A stretch of DNA of 48,626 bases from Kiritimatiellia bacterium (GCA_017403825.1 JAFRDO010000021.1:1-48626); one strand, 5' to 3'; shown: positions 24,785 through 33,123, numbered from the stretch's first letter. Numbers and translations are program-made. Notes: generated by a model not told the origin, from the letters alone.

Positions 24785-27700
24785 TCAATTTTCCCGGGCG
24801 CGCTTTCTCGCCTTCACGGCGGCGCGGAGGAGTTCGGATATCTTGCCCTGTGAAGAGGTGCTCTTCAGGTCGACGACAAGCGCCACATCGCGCGAGCCGG
24901 CCCTGTGGAAGACGGCCTTCGTCCCATTGGTGTCGATGTTGCCGATGTTCGCGGCGGCGCAGGCCACGCGGAGTCCGGCCAGGCTGACGAACTCCCTCGC
25001 CTCAGGCGGCAGCGGACCAAAGCGATCGCGCATCTCGTCCTCGAGCGCTCGCACGACACGCATGTCCTGCGCCTCCGCGAAGCGCTTCATGAGACTGATG
25101 CGCTGTGAGTCCTCGTCGATGTAGCTATAGGGAAGGCGCGGACTGGTGAAGTCGAGGTTAAGCCTGACGTCCACGATCTCCTTCACCTTCTCGCCCTTGA
25201 GCCTGGCGATGGTGCGCTTCAGCAGCTGGCAGTAAAGGCCGAATCCGACGGCCGCGATATGTCCCGACTGCTGGGAGCCGAGGAGGTTGCCGGCGCCGCG
25301 CAGCTCTAGGTCGCGGACGGCGAGATTGAAGCCAGCGCCGAGTCCGCCATGTCGCTTCAAGGCGGCAAGACGTTCGCGGGCGTCGGCGTCGACCGAGCCG
25401 GAAGGCGGCAGCAGGAAGTACGCGTAGCCTTGCCGCGACGAGCGTCCGACGCGTCCGCGAAGCTGGTAGAGGTCGGCCATGCCGAACGTATCTGCCTGGT
25501 CGACGAGAATCGTGTTCGCCCTCGGGATGTCGATGCCCGACTCTATGATGGTTGTGGAGAGCAGCACGTCGAAGCGGCCCTGTTCGAAGTCGCGCATCTT
25601 CTTCGCGAGCGTCCGCGCGTCCATCTGCCCGTGAGCGACGGTAATGCGGGCCTTCGGGCAAAGGGCGCGCAGACGCCGCTCGGCCTTTGAGATCGACATG
25701 ACGCGGTTGTGGAGGAAGTAGACCTGTCCGCCCCGGCGGATTTCCGCCTCGATGGCGCTGCGCACCGTCTCGTCGGAGTCGCGTACGATCCGCGTGTCTA
25801 CTGCGACGCGCTCGCTCGGCGGCGAGCGAAGCAGCGACAGGTCGCGCGCGCCGGTCATGGACAGGTAGAGCGTGCGCGGAATAGGGGTCGCCGAGAGCGT
25901 CAGCACGTCAGCTGTTGCGCGCAGGCGCTTGAGGAACTCCTTGTGCCTCACGCCGAAACGCTGCTCCTCGTCGATTATGACGAGACCGAGATCGTGGAAG
26001 CATATGCGGTCGGAGAGTATTGCGTGTGTTCCGATGACGATGTCGCAGACGCCTGTCGCCAGGCGGCTGAAGGTTCCGCGGTGCGTTTCGCCGGACTGGA
26101 ACCGCGAGACGGATTCTATGCGTATAGGGGTGCCGTCGAATCGGGAGGTGAATGTCTCAAAGTGCTGCTCGGCGAGCACGGTGGTCGGTGCAAGCACGGC
26201 GACCTGCTTACCGTTCATCGCGGCAATGAAGGCTGCGCGCATCGCTACTTCCGTCTTGCCGTAGCCGGCGTCGCCGCAGATCAGGCGGTCCATCGGCTTG
26301 GTGGCGGCCATGTCCCGTTTCACGGCGTCGATCGCCGTTGCCTGGTCAGGAGTCTCCTCGTATGGGAAGGCGGCCTCGAATGCGTCCATGCCGTCGCAGG
26401 CGATGTTGTAGGCGAAGCCCGGCACGGTCTCTCGCTTCGCCTGCGTCTCCAGCAACGCGGCGGCGAGGTCCGCGACGGCACGTTGCGCGTTCAGCTTGTC
26501 TTTCTCCCAGCGTCGTCCGTCCAGCCTGTGCAGATGGACCTCTTCGCCGCGCACCCCGACGTAGCGGGAGAGCAGGTGCGCGTGGGCGGCCGGGACGTGG
26601 AGCTTGCCGCCGTCGGCGTATTCGATGGTGAAGACCTCGCTGCGCACGCCGTCCACGAATATCTCGGACGAGCCGATGTAGCGTCCGACGCCGTAGTCCA
26701 CGTGCACGACGTATTCGCCGGGCTCCAGGTCGTCGAAGTCCGAGAGCCTCGCACCGCTCGCCGGAGCGGTGCGGCCTTTCACGGAGCGGGTTCTTCGGCG
26801 AGTGAAGACGCGGTCAGCCTTCGTTACTACGACGAGGTTACCAATCTCGAATCCGCCGGAGAGGCCGTCGATGGCGAAGACGCTCGCGCCGCGCTGACGG
26901 GCGGCGTCGAGGTGCCGTTCAAGTCGCCGGCGGGCGTCGTCGAAAAGCTCGGGGTGATGCGCCTCGTCGGCGCCCAGCTCCGCGAACCCGGGCAGCGGCG
27001 ACGTCTGTAATGCTAGGGACGGAACGCCGCGTGGCGCCGGGTCGCCTGTGAATATCCTGGTTGTGAAGGCGTTGGCGGACGCGAAGGGCGTCGGGTCGTA
27101 GGCGTTGTGCTCGAGGGCGAGGAGGACACTGTCCGGCGGCAACAGGTCGGGCAGCGTCGTCTTGTCTTGTGTGTCTTGAGTGTCGCTCCGCTCGGCGGCC
27201 GGGAGAAGCTCGCAGCTGTCGATGCGGCTTATCGAGAGCTGGGTCGAGGCATTGAACGTGCGGAGGCTCTCCAGTTCGTCGCCGAAGAACTCCGCGCGTA
27301 CCGGGAACTCGTCGCCCGGGCTCCATACATCGAGAATGCCGCCGCGGACGGAGTAATCACCCTCCTGTTCGACGAGAGGTGTGCGTGTATAGCCGAATTC
27401 CGCCAGTTTCTCGCAGATTTCGCCGAACCGGACGGGGCCTGTCCCCACGTTTGAGCGGCCCACATTTGTGGGGCCTGTCCCCATATCTGTGGGGACTGTC
27501 CCCAATGTTATGCTTGGCACGGACCGTGCGGACAGGGGCGTCAAGATGGCGGGGAAGGCGGCGACTACCACGCAAGGATATGGGGACAGGCCCCATGCTT
27601 TTAGCGCGGCGATGGTCTTGAGACGCGCGCCGAGGGCCGTGCGGTCACCGTCGAGAGGCGGCGGGAAGTCGAGAATCCGCGTCCCAGGCGGTGCGATGAG

Positions 27701-27898
27701 ACGCAAGTCGTCGGCGAGCCTGTCGGCGTCTGGCAGACCGGGCGTGACGGCCAGCACGAGGCCGTTCCGCGTCAGTGTCAGGGCGAGGAAGGCGTCCGCC
27801 GCGCCGGTCAGGGACGGAGTACAAAAGGACCGCGCTCCGCCGGAGTCCGCCCCGGGGAGTGTGAAATACGAGGCGAACAGCTCTCGTGCATCCTTCAT
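24785..27898 (-). CDS. mfd: Transcription-repair coupling factor Mfd
   Basis: Mfd removes RNA polymerase stalled at DNA lesions and recruits UvrA. The 1037-residue protein has a UvrB-like N-terminal module (residues about 1-330, with GDYSVRGGILDVWSPGDEFPVRAEFFGDE). The CarD-like RNA polymerase interaction domain (about 385-450) carries EYVVHVDYGVGRYIG. The RecG-like helicase follows, with Walker A GDAGYGKTE (about 538), DEEQRFGV (about 641) and RGRVGRSSRQGYAY, then the C-terminal TRCF domain. It is about 100 residues shorter than E. coli Mfd. Residues about 101-105 and 131-155 are encoded by GGGGACAG(T/G)CCCC palindromes. A near-leaderless promoter (TATAAT at 27911-27916 on the minus strand) lies 12 bases upstream. 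Confidence 0.96.
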   Translation of the reverse strand: MKDARELFASYFTLPGADSGGARSFCTPSLTGAADAFLALTLTRNGLVLAVTPGLPDADRLADDLRLIAPPGTRILDFPPPLDGDRTALGARLKTIAALKAWGLSPYPCVVVAAFPAILTPLSARSVPSITLGTVPTDMGTGPTNVGRSNVGTGPVRFGEICEKLAEFGYTRTPLVEQEGDYSVRGGILDVWSPGDEFPVRAEFFGDELESLRTFNASTQLSISRIDSCELLPAAERSDTQDTQDKTTLPDLLPPDSVLLALEHNAYDPTPFASANAFTTRIFTGDPAPRGVPSLALQTSPLPGFAELGADEAHHPELFDDARRRLERHLDAARQRGASVFAIDGLSGGFEIGNLVVVTKADRVFTRRRTRSVKGRTAPASGARLSDFDDLEPGEYVVHVDYGVGRYIGSSEIFVDGVRSEVFTIEYADGGKLHVPAAHAHLLSRYVGVRGEEVHLHRLDGRRWEKDKLNAQRAVADLAAALLETQAKRETVPGFAYNIACDGMDAFEAAFPYEETPDQATAIDAVKRDMAATKPMDRLICGDAGYGKTEVAMRAAFIAAMNGKQVAVLAPTTVLAEQHFETFTSRFDGTPIRIESVSRFQSGETHRGTFSRLATGVCDIVIGTHAILSDRICFHDLGLVIIDEEQRFGVRHKEFLKRLRATADVLTLSATPIPRTLYLSMTGARDLSLLRSPPSERVAVDTRIVRDSDETVRSAIEAEIRRGGQVYFLHNRVMSISKAERRLRALCPKARITVAHGQMDARTLAKKMRDFEQGRFDVLLSTTIIESGIDIPRANTILVDQADTFGMADLYQLRGRVGRSSRQGYAYFLLPPSGSVDADARERLAALKRHGGLGAGFNLAVRDLELRGAGNLLGSQQSGHIAAVGFGLYCQLLKRTIARLKGEKVKEIVDVRLNLDFTSPRLPYSYIDEDSQRISLMKRFAEAQDMRVVRALEDEMRDRFGPLPPEAREFVSLAGLRVACAAANIGNIDTNGTKAVFHRAGSRDVALVVDLKSTSSQGKISELLRAAVKARKRAREN
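27434..27594. repeat. REP-like GGGGACAG(T/G)CCCC palindromes inside mfd
   Basis: Four 13-bp near-palindromes lie within the mfd coding region: 27434-27446, 27470-27482 and 27491-27503 in one orientation (GGGGCCTGTCCCC or GGGGACTGTCCCC), and 27582-27594 inverted (GGGGACAGGCCCC). The first three encode the low-complexity stretch GTVPTDMGTGPTNVGRSNVG and following residues; the fourth encodes WGLSP. The frame is kept throughout. Similar motifs are scattered in many genomes as REP-type elements mobilised by RAYT transposases; no RAYT gene is in this window. Confidence 0.8.
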
Positions 27899-27910
27899 CG
27901 GACAGTGCGC

Positions 27911-27933
27911 ATTATACCATGTATGCAGTTGTC
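27911..27933 (-). promoter_or_regulatory. mfd promoter
   Basis: On the minus strand an extended -10 TGGTATAAT occupies 27919-27911, 12 bases before the mfd ATG. A TTGACA lies upstream but only 13 bases from the -10, too close for standard spacing, so the extended -10 is probably dominant. Confidence 0.6.
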
Positions 27934-28002
27934 AATGGTAGTGGGAATTTTTGCTGTTGACGCGCCAAGCGTGGGGAACTTGCCCGTAATCTGCTGGGGG
28001 TA

Positions 28003-28018
28003 TGATATAATACCGTCC
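28003..28018 (+). promoter_or_regulatory. Promoter giving a leaderless phosphatase mRNA
   Basis: Extended -10 TGATATAAT (28003-28011) is followed by only seven bases before ATG 28019. The predicted start point coincides with the initiation codon. Confidence 0.65.
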
Positions 28019-28741
28019 ATGAAGAATCGCATGATGTTGCTTTTGGGCGTGGTGCTAATGGCGGCGATGGCCGCTTTTGCCGAGCCGTACTGCGGGGTCG
28101 AGGAACTGCCCGACCTCATAAAATGCCTTCCCGCGCCGCCGAAGCCTGGCAGCGCGGACTTTGCGCGAGACGTCGTACGCTACGAATGGGGCAAGGAGCA
28201 GCGCAAGGATCCCGAACGCGCCGCACTTGCGAGACATGACTCCGTATGGTCGTTCGGCACTGTTGCGGATGCATTCTCCAAGCCTTTCGGAATGGAGATA
28301 TCTCCCACGAACACGCCCAAGATCTGGAAAGTCATTGAGAACAGCCTTTCGACATCTGATCAAATGCGTGTTGCACCAAAAGCGTTTTTCCACAGGCGTC
28401 GTCCCTTTGCGTATTTCAACGAGGAGCCGCTCTGCCCAAAGGAGGACGGCATCTGGCGTGACGAGGGCAGCTATCCCTCCGGCCACACGCTAAGAAGCAT
28501 GGTCGCCGCGCTGGTGCTCGCGGAAATCAACCCGGCGAAAGCCAACGAAATCTTCGTTCGTGCCATGCAATATGGCGAAAACCGCGTAATTGCCGGGGCA
28601 CATTGGCAGAGCGACGTGGACATGACGCGCCTTGCTGCCGCAATAGCTTATTCGCGCCTGCAGACCATACCCGCCTTCCGTTCCCAGATGGAGCAGGCCA
28701 AGTGCGAATTTGCCGCGATGCGCGCCGCGTCTTGTCGATAG
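28019..28741 (+). CDS. Secreted class A (PhoN-like) acid phosphatase, PAP2 superfamily
   Basis: The 240-residue protein has a clear signal peptide (MKNRMMLLLGVVLMAAMAAFA, cut before EPYCG). It carries all three PAP2/vanadium-haloperoxidase signature motifs: KAFFHRRRPF (about residues 121-130), PSGHT (about 157-161), and NRVIAGAHWQSDVD (about 191-204), where the usual SR is NR. Class A enzymes hydrolyse many phosphomonoesters in the periplasm. The start at ATG 28019 is set by the signal peptide and the promoter; the same frame is open upstream but crosses that promoter. Confidence 0.9.
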   Translation: MKNRMMLLLGVVLMAAMAAFAEPYCGVEELPDLIKCLPAPPKPGSADFARDVVRYEWGKEQRKDPERAALARHDSVWSFGTVADAFSKPFGMEISPTNTPKIWKVIENSLSTSDQMRVAPKAFFHRRRPFAYFNEEPLCPKEDGIWRDEGSYPSGHTLRSMVAALVLAEINPAKANEIFVRAMQYGENRVIAGAHWQSDVDMTRLAAAIAYSRLQTIPAFRSQMEQAKCEFAAMRAASCR

Positions 28742-28793
28742 GGACGCCCATCCATTACTGTTTTTCCCGTGCTGTTCATCATCGCAAATGCTC

Positions 28794-30071
28794 CTAATTC
28801 TGTTTGCCTTGATTGTGCTTGGTGCCCATCGCCTTCATGACGATGATGCCCTGCCGCGACTGTGGCGACTGGAACTTCTTCGCGAGGATGTCCGCCTCGG
28901 TGAACTTGTGGAGGTAGATTTCAGCCTCGCGTCCGCGTTCAAAGTCGTGCGTAACGTAGATCGTGCCGTCTGGGCCCTGCTCGACGTCAGGATAGGAGTC
29001 CCACCAACGGTCATCCAGCACAAGCCCTCCTTCCCACGTCTTCCCTTCGTCGTGCGAGAGGTAGGCGATCAAACCGATGCGTTTGTTTTCGTTGAAGGAG
29101 TCAGGCGGTGAAAGATGCTTCACGAATATCCAGTTGCCGGAGGCGAGCGCGCGCACCTGGCAACGGGCGGATGGCTGGTCCATTCCGGCGGGCTTCGTCA
29201 CCTCGCCCCATGTGCGCCCCTCGTCGTGCGACTCCGCCATGCGCAGGCCCTTGTGCGAGCGCATGTACATGCGGATCGTCCCGTCCTTCAATTCAAGGAA
29301 GTGCGGCTCGGGCCACGTGCTTCTGGGAACGGTCACACCGCCTCGGCGCGCCCACGTCTTGCCGCCGTCCGTGGACGCAAGGGCGAATGCGCCGGCGTCC
29401 TTGCCGTTCGTGCCGAACATCCCGACCCACTGCTTCCAGGTGCCAGGCGCCTCGACCGGCAAAAGCCATGTGCCGTTTTTGAGCACGATCGGCTTGTTGA
29501 GCACAGCACCGTCGCAGATTCGGCGAATGGGCGACCACGCGGGCTTCGCGTCGTCGGGGTTTGCGCAGACAGTCTCCCACACACCCATGCGTCCATCGTT
29601 GTGCCACATCGACTGGCTCACGAAAAGGTGCAACTTGCCAGCTGGGTCGGTCCATAGATTCGCGATGATGTTGCTGCGCGGAAACGGCAGATGCGTCGGG
29701 TCGTGTCCGTCCACCACAAGTGCTGGCGGGTTCCATGTCTCGCCGTTGTCGTCGGAGAAAGCGCAGACAGTGTACGCGTCGGGCGAGTCGCCGCCGCCGA
29801 TCCAGCTTGCCCAGAGACGTCCTTTCGGCGTAAGCGCCGCGCCGTTGTTCATCGCCCAGCGCTCTTTTGCCGAGCCGTACTCCGGGCCGGGATTGGTGTT
29901 GAGCGGCGGCGGCACAAGTGCAAGGTCGGCAACCGCCTCAAGAGCGCGCCGCTCGAGCGCACGAACTTTCGACTCGGGCCAATCATCCGCCCGCACCGCG
30001 ATGCCCGCCAGCAGACAAATGCCCGCCGCGGCTATTCTCGTTGCCAGCTTCGTGTCTTTCATGTTTTTCAT
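28794..30071 (-). CDS. Secreted sialidase-like BNR/Asp-box beta-propeller protein
   Basis: The 425-residue protein begins with a signal peptide (LATRIAAAGICLLAGIAVRA, cut before DDWPES). It contains four Asp boxes (SxDxGxTW): SDDNGETW, STDGGKTW, SHDEGRTW and SHDEGKTW. This is the pattern of BNR_2-type exo-sialidase-like six-bladed propellers. The family is abundant in mucin- and glycan-degrading PVC bacteria. The FRIP motif of classical GH33 sialidases is not evident, so the activity is uncertain and may be on another sugar. Starts at 30071 or 30062 are both possible. The first overlaps the stop of an upstream gene remnant (ATGA), showing it was once the second gene of an operon. Confidence 0.85.
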   Translation of the reverse strand: MKNMKDTKLATRIAAAGICLLAGIAVRADDWPESKVRALERRALEAVADLALVPPPLNTNPGPEYGSAKERWAMNNGAALTPKGRLWASWIGGGDSPDAYTVCAFSDDNGETWNPPALVVDGHDPTHLPFPRSNIIANLWTDPAGKLHLFVSQSMWHNDGRMGVWETVCANPDDAKPAWSPIRRICDGAVLNKPIVLKNGTWLLPVEAPGTWKQWVGMFGTNGKDAGAFALASTDGGKTWARRGGVTVPRSTWPEPHFLELKDGTIRMYMRSHKGLRMAESHDEGRTWGEVTKPAGMDQPSARCQVRALASGNWIFVKHLSPPDSFNENKRIGLIAYLSHDEGKTWEGGLVLDDRWWDSYPDVEQGPDGTIYVTHDFERGREAEIYLHKFTEADILAKKFQSPQSRQGIIVMKAMGTKHNQGKQN

Positions 30072-30220
30072 CCTTTCAGATACGCTTTGATGACCTTTGC
30101 AATGTCCCTGCCAAGCTCACGGCATGTTTCGGGCGTCACGACAGCGCCGTTCGCATTGGCGAAAGGCACCTCAATCGAACGTGCAACGCCCGCGCCCTTC
30201 ACCTTGAAGCGTTTGGGCGT
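30068..30220 (-). pseudogene. C-terminal remnant of a truncated gene upstream of the sialidase-like gene
   Basis: Fifty codons in protein-like composition (TPKRFKVKGAGVARSIEVPF, ANANGAVVTPETCRELGRDI, AKVIKAYLKG) end in a stop that overlaps the sialidase start as ATGA. Upstream the frame is closed by TGA at 30221-30223 and there is no start codon. The pattern IEVPFANANGAVVTPET..RELGRDIA resembles the end of M14-type zinc carboxypeptidases or related proteins, but that is a weak guess. The front of the gene has been lost, probably by deletion next to the repeat and tRNA region. Confidence 0.6.
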
Positions 30221-30223
30221 TCA

Positions 30224-30576
30224 AGGCAAGGGCTGACATAAGGATTGGCGCTACTATGGCAAGGCGCACAGGACATAGTATAGCAGATTATGGGGCGTTA
30301 CGGAATAGCGAAAGCCCCCCTGCCGCGAACGCCGTCGAGAAGAGGTGTCACGTAGCGGAAAACTCAAGGAGATGGTAGGGGTCTTTGATGCAATTGGGCG
30401 CGACATCATTGCGTGTCCACCACTTTGTCCACCACCTCCCATAGTGTAAAGTGGCGGAAGGCCTTGCAAATAAAGGATAAATACGGAAATCAAATGGAGT
30501 GTGTCCACCATTTTGTCCACCACCCCGTCGTGCAAAAAGCGGAATGTTTTACATAAGGCGGAATAGCGCGACGCAC
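30224..30576. other. Gene-free region with repeats between the remnant and the tRNA cluster
   Basis: This stretch of about 350 bases has no coding frame that I can support. It holds a possible minus-strand -10 (TATACT, 30282-30277) that could serve the remnant and the sialidase-like gene, and a duplicated 24-bp repeat described separately. Base composition is lower in GC than the flanks. Confidence 0.6.
30413..30524. repeat. Pair of 24-bp direct repeats with TGTCCACCA half-units
   Basis: The units at 30413-30436 and 30501-30524 each contain GTGTCCACCA, then (C/T)TTTGTCCACCACC, and differ at one base. Each unit is itself a tandem of TGTCCACCA-type words. Their starts are 88 bases apart, and the sequence after each (AGTGTAAAGTGGCGGAA versus CGTGCAAAAAGCGGAA) is also similar, so a longer unit may have been duplicated. 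They lie just past the 3' end of tRNA-Pro, a typical place for integrase arm or core sites, but no integrase gene is present. Confidence 0.7.
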
Positions 30577-30610
30577 AAAAAACCCTTGATTCATTGGGTT
30601 TTCGCAAGGG
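30577..30610 (-). terminator. Intrinsic terminator of the tRNA cluster
   Basis: On the minus strand CCCTTG pairs with CAAGGG, followed by TTTTTT; an alternative AAAACCC/GGGTTTT pairing overlaps it. It lies four bases past the CCA end of tRNA-Pro. Confidence 0.85.
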
Positions 30611-30613
30611 AAT

Positions 30614-30690
30614 TGGTCGGACCGACGAGATTTGAACTCGTGACCTTTTGCACCCCAAGCAAACGCGCTACCAGGCTGCGCTACGGTCCG
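30614..30690 (-). tRNA. tRNA-Pro (GGG anticodon)
   Basis: The acceptor CGGACCG/CGGTCCG, D arm GCGCAGCCTGGTAGCGC, anticodon stem TTTGC/GCAAA with loop TTGGGGT (anticodon GGG), T arm ACGAG-TTCAAAT-CTCGT, discriminator A and an encoded CCA are all present. The C1:G72 pair is typical of bacterial tRNA-Pro. Last of three tRNAs on one transcript. Confidence 0.96.
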
Positions 30691-30712
30691 ACACCGAATG
30701 CGCCAGAAGTAT

Positions 30713-30789
<77 letters not shown>

Positions 30790-30807
30790 ATCTGGCGCTT
30801 TCGGAAC

Positions 30808-30884
30808 TGGCGGGGCTGGCGGGAGTCGAACCCACAACCCTCAGATTCGTAGTCTGATGCTCTATCCAGTTGAGCTACAGCCCC
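30808..30884 (-). tRNA. tRNA-Arg (ACG anticodon)
   Basis: The acceptor GGGGCTG/CAGCCCC is perfect. The D arm is GCTCAACTGGATAGAGC, and the anticodon stem TCAGA/TCTGA has loop CTACGAA (anticodon ACG, presumably read as ICG after deamination). The T arm is TGTGGGTTCGACTCCCGC-like, the discriminator is G and CCA is encoded. First of the three-tRNA transcript. Confidence 0.96.
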
Positions 30885-30904
30885 AAGAACCGAAAACGGG
30901 CAAT

Positions 30905-30933
30905 AGTATACACTTTTTCAGTGCGGAAATCAA
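30905..30933 (-). promoter_or_regulatory. Promoter of the tRNA-Arg/fMet/Pro cluster
   Basis: On the minus strand TTGATT (30933-30928) and TATACT (30910-30905) are 17 bases apart, with TG just before the -10. It is divergent from the RluA-gene promoter 17 bases away. Confidence 0.75.
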
Positions 30934-30949
30934 GGGGGTGCGGGCCGGA

Positions 30950-30979
30950 TTGACTTTTGGCGGAGGGTTTTGGTAGACT
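30950..30979 (+). promoter_or_regulatory. Promoter of the RluA-type gene
   Basis: TTGACT (30950-30955) and TAGACT (30974-30979) are 18 bases apart, with an extended TGG. The ATG follows 13 bases later, giving a leader of only about 6 nt. Confidence 0.65.
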
Positions 30980-30992
30980 TTTTCGCACAAAC

Positions 30993-31676
30993 ATGAAGAA
31001 CCGACTGCCGTTTCCGATACTGTACGAAGACCGGGATGTCGTCGTAATCGACAAGCCGGCGGGTCTTCTTGCTACCCATACGCGGGCGAAGGAGGAAAAC
31101 ACGGCGGAGGCGTGGCTGAACGACTATGTGCGCAAGGGGCAGCGCAAGAGCCGTCTGCACGTCTGGCTGGTTCACCGCCTTGACCGCGAGACGAGCGGTG
31201 TGATGATGTTCGCCAAGACGGAGGAGGTGGCGGAGTGGTTTCGCTCCGACTGGAACCGGCTGACCGAGAAGACCTACCTGGCGCTCGTCGAGGGCGAGCT
31301 TGCGGACGAGGAAGGCGTATTCGAGTCGTATCTGCGCGACGACGCGAAGACTATGAAGGTACGCAGCGTGCAGGATCCGCGTCTTGGAAAGCTCGCCCGC
31401 ACGGAATGGCGGCGGCTCGCCGTCGGTAACGGAGAGACGCTTGTGGAAGTGTCTCTGAAGTCCGGACGCAAGAACCAGATCAGGGTACATTTCAGCGAGG
31501 CGGGGCATCCGGTGGTAGGCGACGTGAAGTACGGCGCGCGCCGAGCTCCGTGCCTGTGCCTCCAATCCGTGCGCCTGCGCTTTCTCCATCCGCACACGGG
31601 GCGGTGGGTGGAGGTCTCGGCGCCGCATCGGGTCGATCTTCAGCGGCAACAGCCAAGCAAGGGGGAAGGCAAATGA
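30993..31676 (+). CDS. RluA-family pseudouridine synthase
   Basis: The 227-residue protein is a pseudouridine synthase of the RluA/RluC/RluD class, which modifies uridines in rRNA or tRNA. Key blocks are ILYEDRDVVVIDKPAGLLA (residues 9-27), the catalytic-aspartate motif VHRLDRETSGVMMFAKT (about 68-84), YLALVEG, LVEVSLKSGRKNQIRVHFSEAGHPVVGDVKYG, and a terminal LHPHTG. There is no S4 domain, so its target cannot be named. The start is set by the promoter just upstream and the family N-terminus. The stop overlaps the next gene (ATGA). Confidence 0.93.
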   Translation: MKNRLPFPILYEDRDVVVIDKPAGLLATHTRAKEENTAEAWLNDYVRKGQRKSRLHVWLVHRLDRETSGVMMFAKTEEVAEWFRSDWNRLTEKTYLALVEGELADEEGVFESYLRDDAKTMKVRSVQDPRLGKLARTEWRRLAVGNGETLVEVSLKSGRKNQIRVHFSEAGHPVVGDVKYGARRAPCLCLQSVRLRFLHPHTGRWVEVSAPHRVDLQRQQPSKGEGK

Positions 31677-32986
31677 CAGGCAGAAAGGCGGCGGCAACCG
31701 CGTTTATGGTGGCGGTTGCGATTGGGGTGTTGACCTGTGCGGCGGAAGAGCCGTTCGTAAACGACATTTGCCTGCCGTCGTCGCTCTACATGCTTTCCGA
31801 CACGCCGAACGACATGTTCGTGCAGCCGATCCTGAAGCGGTGGCGCCCGTACAATGACTTTGTTCGGTTTGACATGGAGCAGAAATACGGCTCGTTTGCG
31901 CGTCGCCTCGGCAGCGTGGCGACGATCGACAAGCCTCAGGACGGCGCGATCGTCTCGGTCGATCTCGTGAACGGCGACGAGTTTAAGACCGTCAAACATC
32001 TTACGACGCGGCTGTGCGTCGGCAGGAAGGGCGCGGGGAACAAGGATGTCTATGCGCAGATCATAGGCGACAGCTACACGCAGGGGCGGTTCTACCAACA
32101 GGCGCTATTCGCCTCGGGATACGTTCCTAAACTGCACCTTGTGGGGCTTCTTGCGGCTGGCGACGGACAGTTCAATGAAGGGCGCGGCGGATGGAAACTC
32201 AGCGACTACTTCACCGTGCCGATGCGCTCGGGTGGCTCCTACCATGGCTTCATGCAGCCGGCGGGCGGACGCTACTGGGGTTCGCGCGCGTTCTGGGTCA
32301 TGGCATGGCGATGCGTCCGCAAGACGCAGCCGAAAGGCTTCGAGCCGACGTATTCCTGTTCGCGCTTTGACGCATGCGTCGGGCGGTTCGATGAGAAGAC
32401 GGGAGTGTTGCTTGAGCCAAGGGAGGGCGACATCCAGTTTGACGACGAGACAAAGGCATTTGTCCGTTACGACGGCGCTACATGGAAGCCGACGGACGGC
32501 AAGTCGCTCAAATGGACCTTTGACTACGGCAAGTACCTGGACATGTGGAACATCACGCCGCCGCAGTTCCTTTTTGTCTTCCTGGGGCTCAACGACTTCG
32601 TCTACAGTTTGGACGCCGACTATGCGGAATGGGGCCGGCAGATCGAAGCGGTGAAGGACTCTTACCTGAAGGTGTGTCCTGAAGGCAAGTTCGCAATTGC
32701 AATTCCGTGTTCGACATGCGGTTCCATCGACAACGATTCGGGGCGCTTCACGCCGCGTTGGGACGCTGCCATGTGGCGTTTCCGCGATTGGCTCGTCAAA
32801 ACGTTCGACAAGCGGGAGAACGAAGGCTTCCATCTGCTCGACGCAGGACTGACGATCGACAACGACGACGGCTACCAGAAGCTTCCGTCGGGCATTCAGA
32901 CGGGAAATCCCCATCCTTATCCGAACTATCCGGCGTTGGGCGTTCCGTTCGCCGCGTTTATCCAGTATTACCGCTTGGATAAGTAG
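31673..32986 (+). CDS. Secreted SGNH/GDSL-type hydrolase
   Basis: The 437-residue protein has a signal peptide (KAAATAFMVAVAIGVLTCAAEE). SGNH blocks are recognisable: the nucleophile serine in IIGDSYTQG (about residue 133), glycine block AAGDGQFNEG (about 162-171), asparagine in FLGLNDF (about 306), and the histidine in NPHPYPNYP (about 413-421), where the usual D-x-x-H is NPH. Such enzymes are often carbohydrate esterases acting on acetylated glycans. The ATG at 31673 overlaps the RluA-type gene stop. Substrate unknown. Confidence 0.78.
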   Translation: MTGRKAAATAFMVAVAIGVLTCAAEEPFVNDICLPSSLYMLSDTPNDMFVQPILKRWRPYNDFVRFDMEQKYGSFARRLGSVATIDKPQDGAIVSVDLVNGDEFKTVKHLTTRLCVGRKGAGNKDVYAQIIGDSYTQGRFYQQALFASGYVPKLHLVGLLAAGDGQFNEGRGGWKLSDYFTVPMRSGGSYHGFMQPAGGRYWGSRAFWVMAWRCVRKTQPKGFEPTYSCSRFDACVGRFDEKTGVLLEPREGDIQFDDETKAFVRYDGATWKPTDGKSLKWTFDYGKYLDMWNITPPQFLFVFLGLNDFVYSLDADYAEWGRQIEAVKDSYLKVCPEGKFAIAIPCSTCGSIDNDSGRFTPRWDAAMWRFRDWLVKTFDKRENEGFHLLDAGLTIDNDDGYQKLPSGIQTGNPHPYPNYPALGVPFAAFIQYYRLDK

Positions 32987-33078
32987 GATAACATAGCCGC
33001 TGGTCGTCCAAGTGGTGCCAGACCTGCGGAGGTGGCGTTTTGCCCTGCATGGAGCGTTGGTCGCGTCAATTCACCGGG

Positions 33079-33123
33079 CGCTTTTGATTTTTACCCAATC
33101 AAACGCGCTGATTATGGTATTAT
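33079..33123 (+). promoter_or_regulatory. Promoter with overlapping inverted repeat before the sigma-fusion gene
   Basis: Extended -10 TGGTATTAT ends at 33123. The inverted repeat TTTGATT (33083-33089) / AATCAAA (33097-33103), bordered by GCG and CGC, covers the expected -35 position. It could be an operator or a weak hairpin terminator for the gene upstream; it lacks a T run. Confidence 0.5.

Noticed and set aside
27434..27594. CRISPR array in the repeated mfd region
   Set aside because: The repeats are 13-bp palindromes with unequal spacing, mixed orientation and coding function; no cas genes are present.
30413..30524. CRISPR remnant formed by the two 24-bp repeats
   Set aside because: Only two units, each an internal tandem of shorter words, with a 64-bp gap that is partly duplicated; no cas genes or leader.
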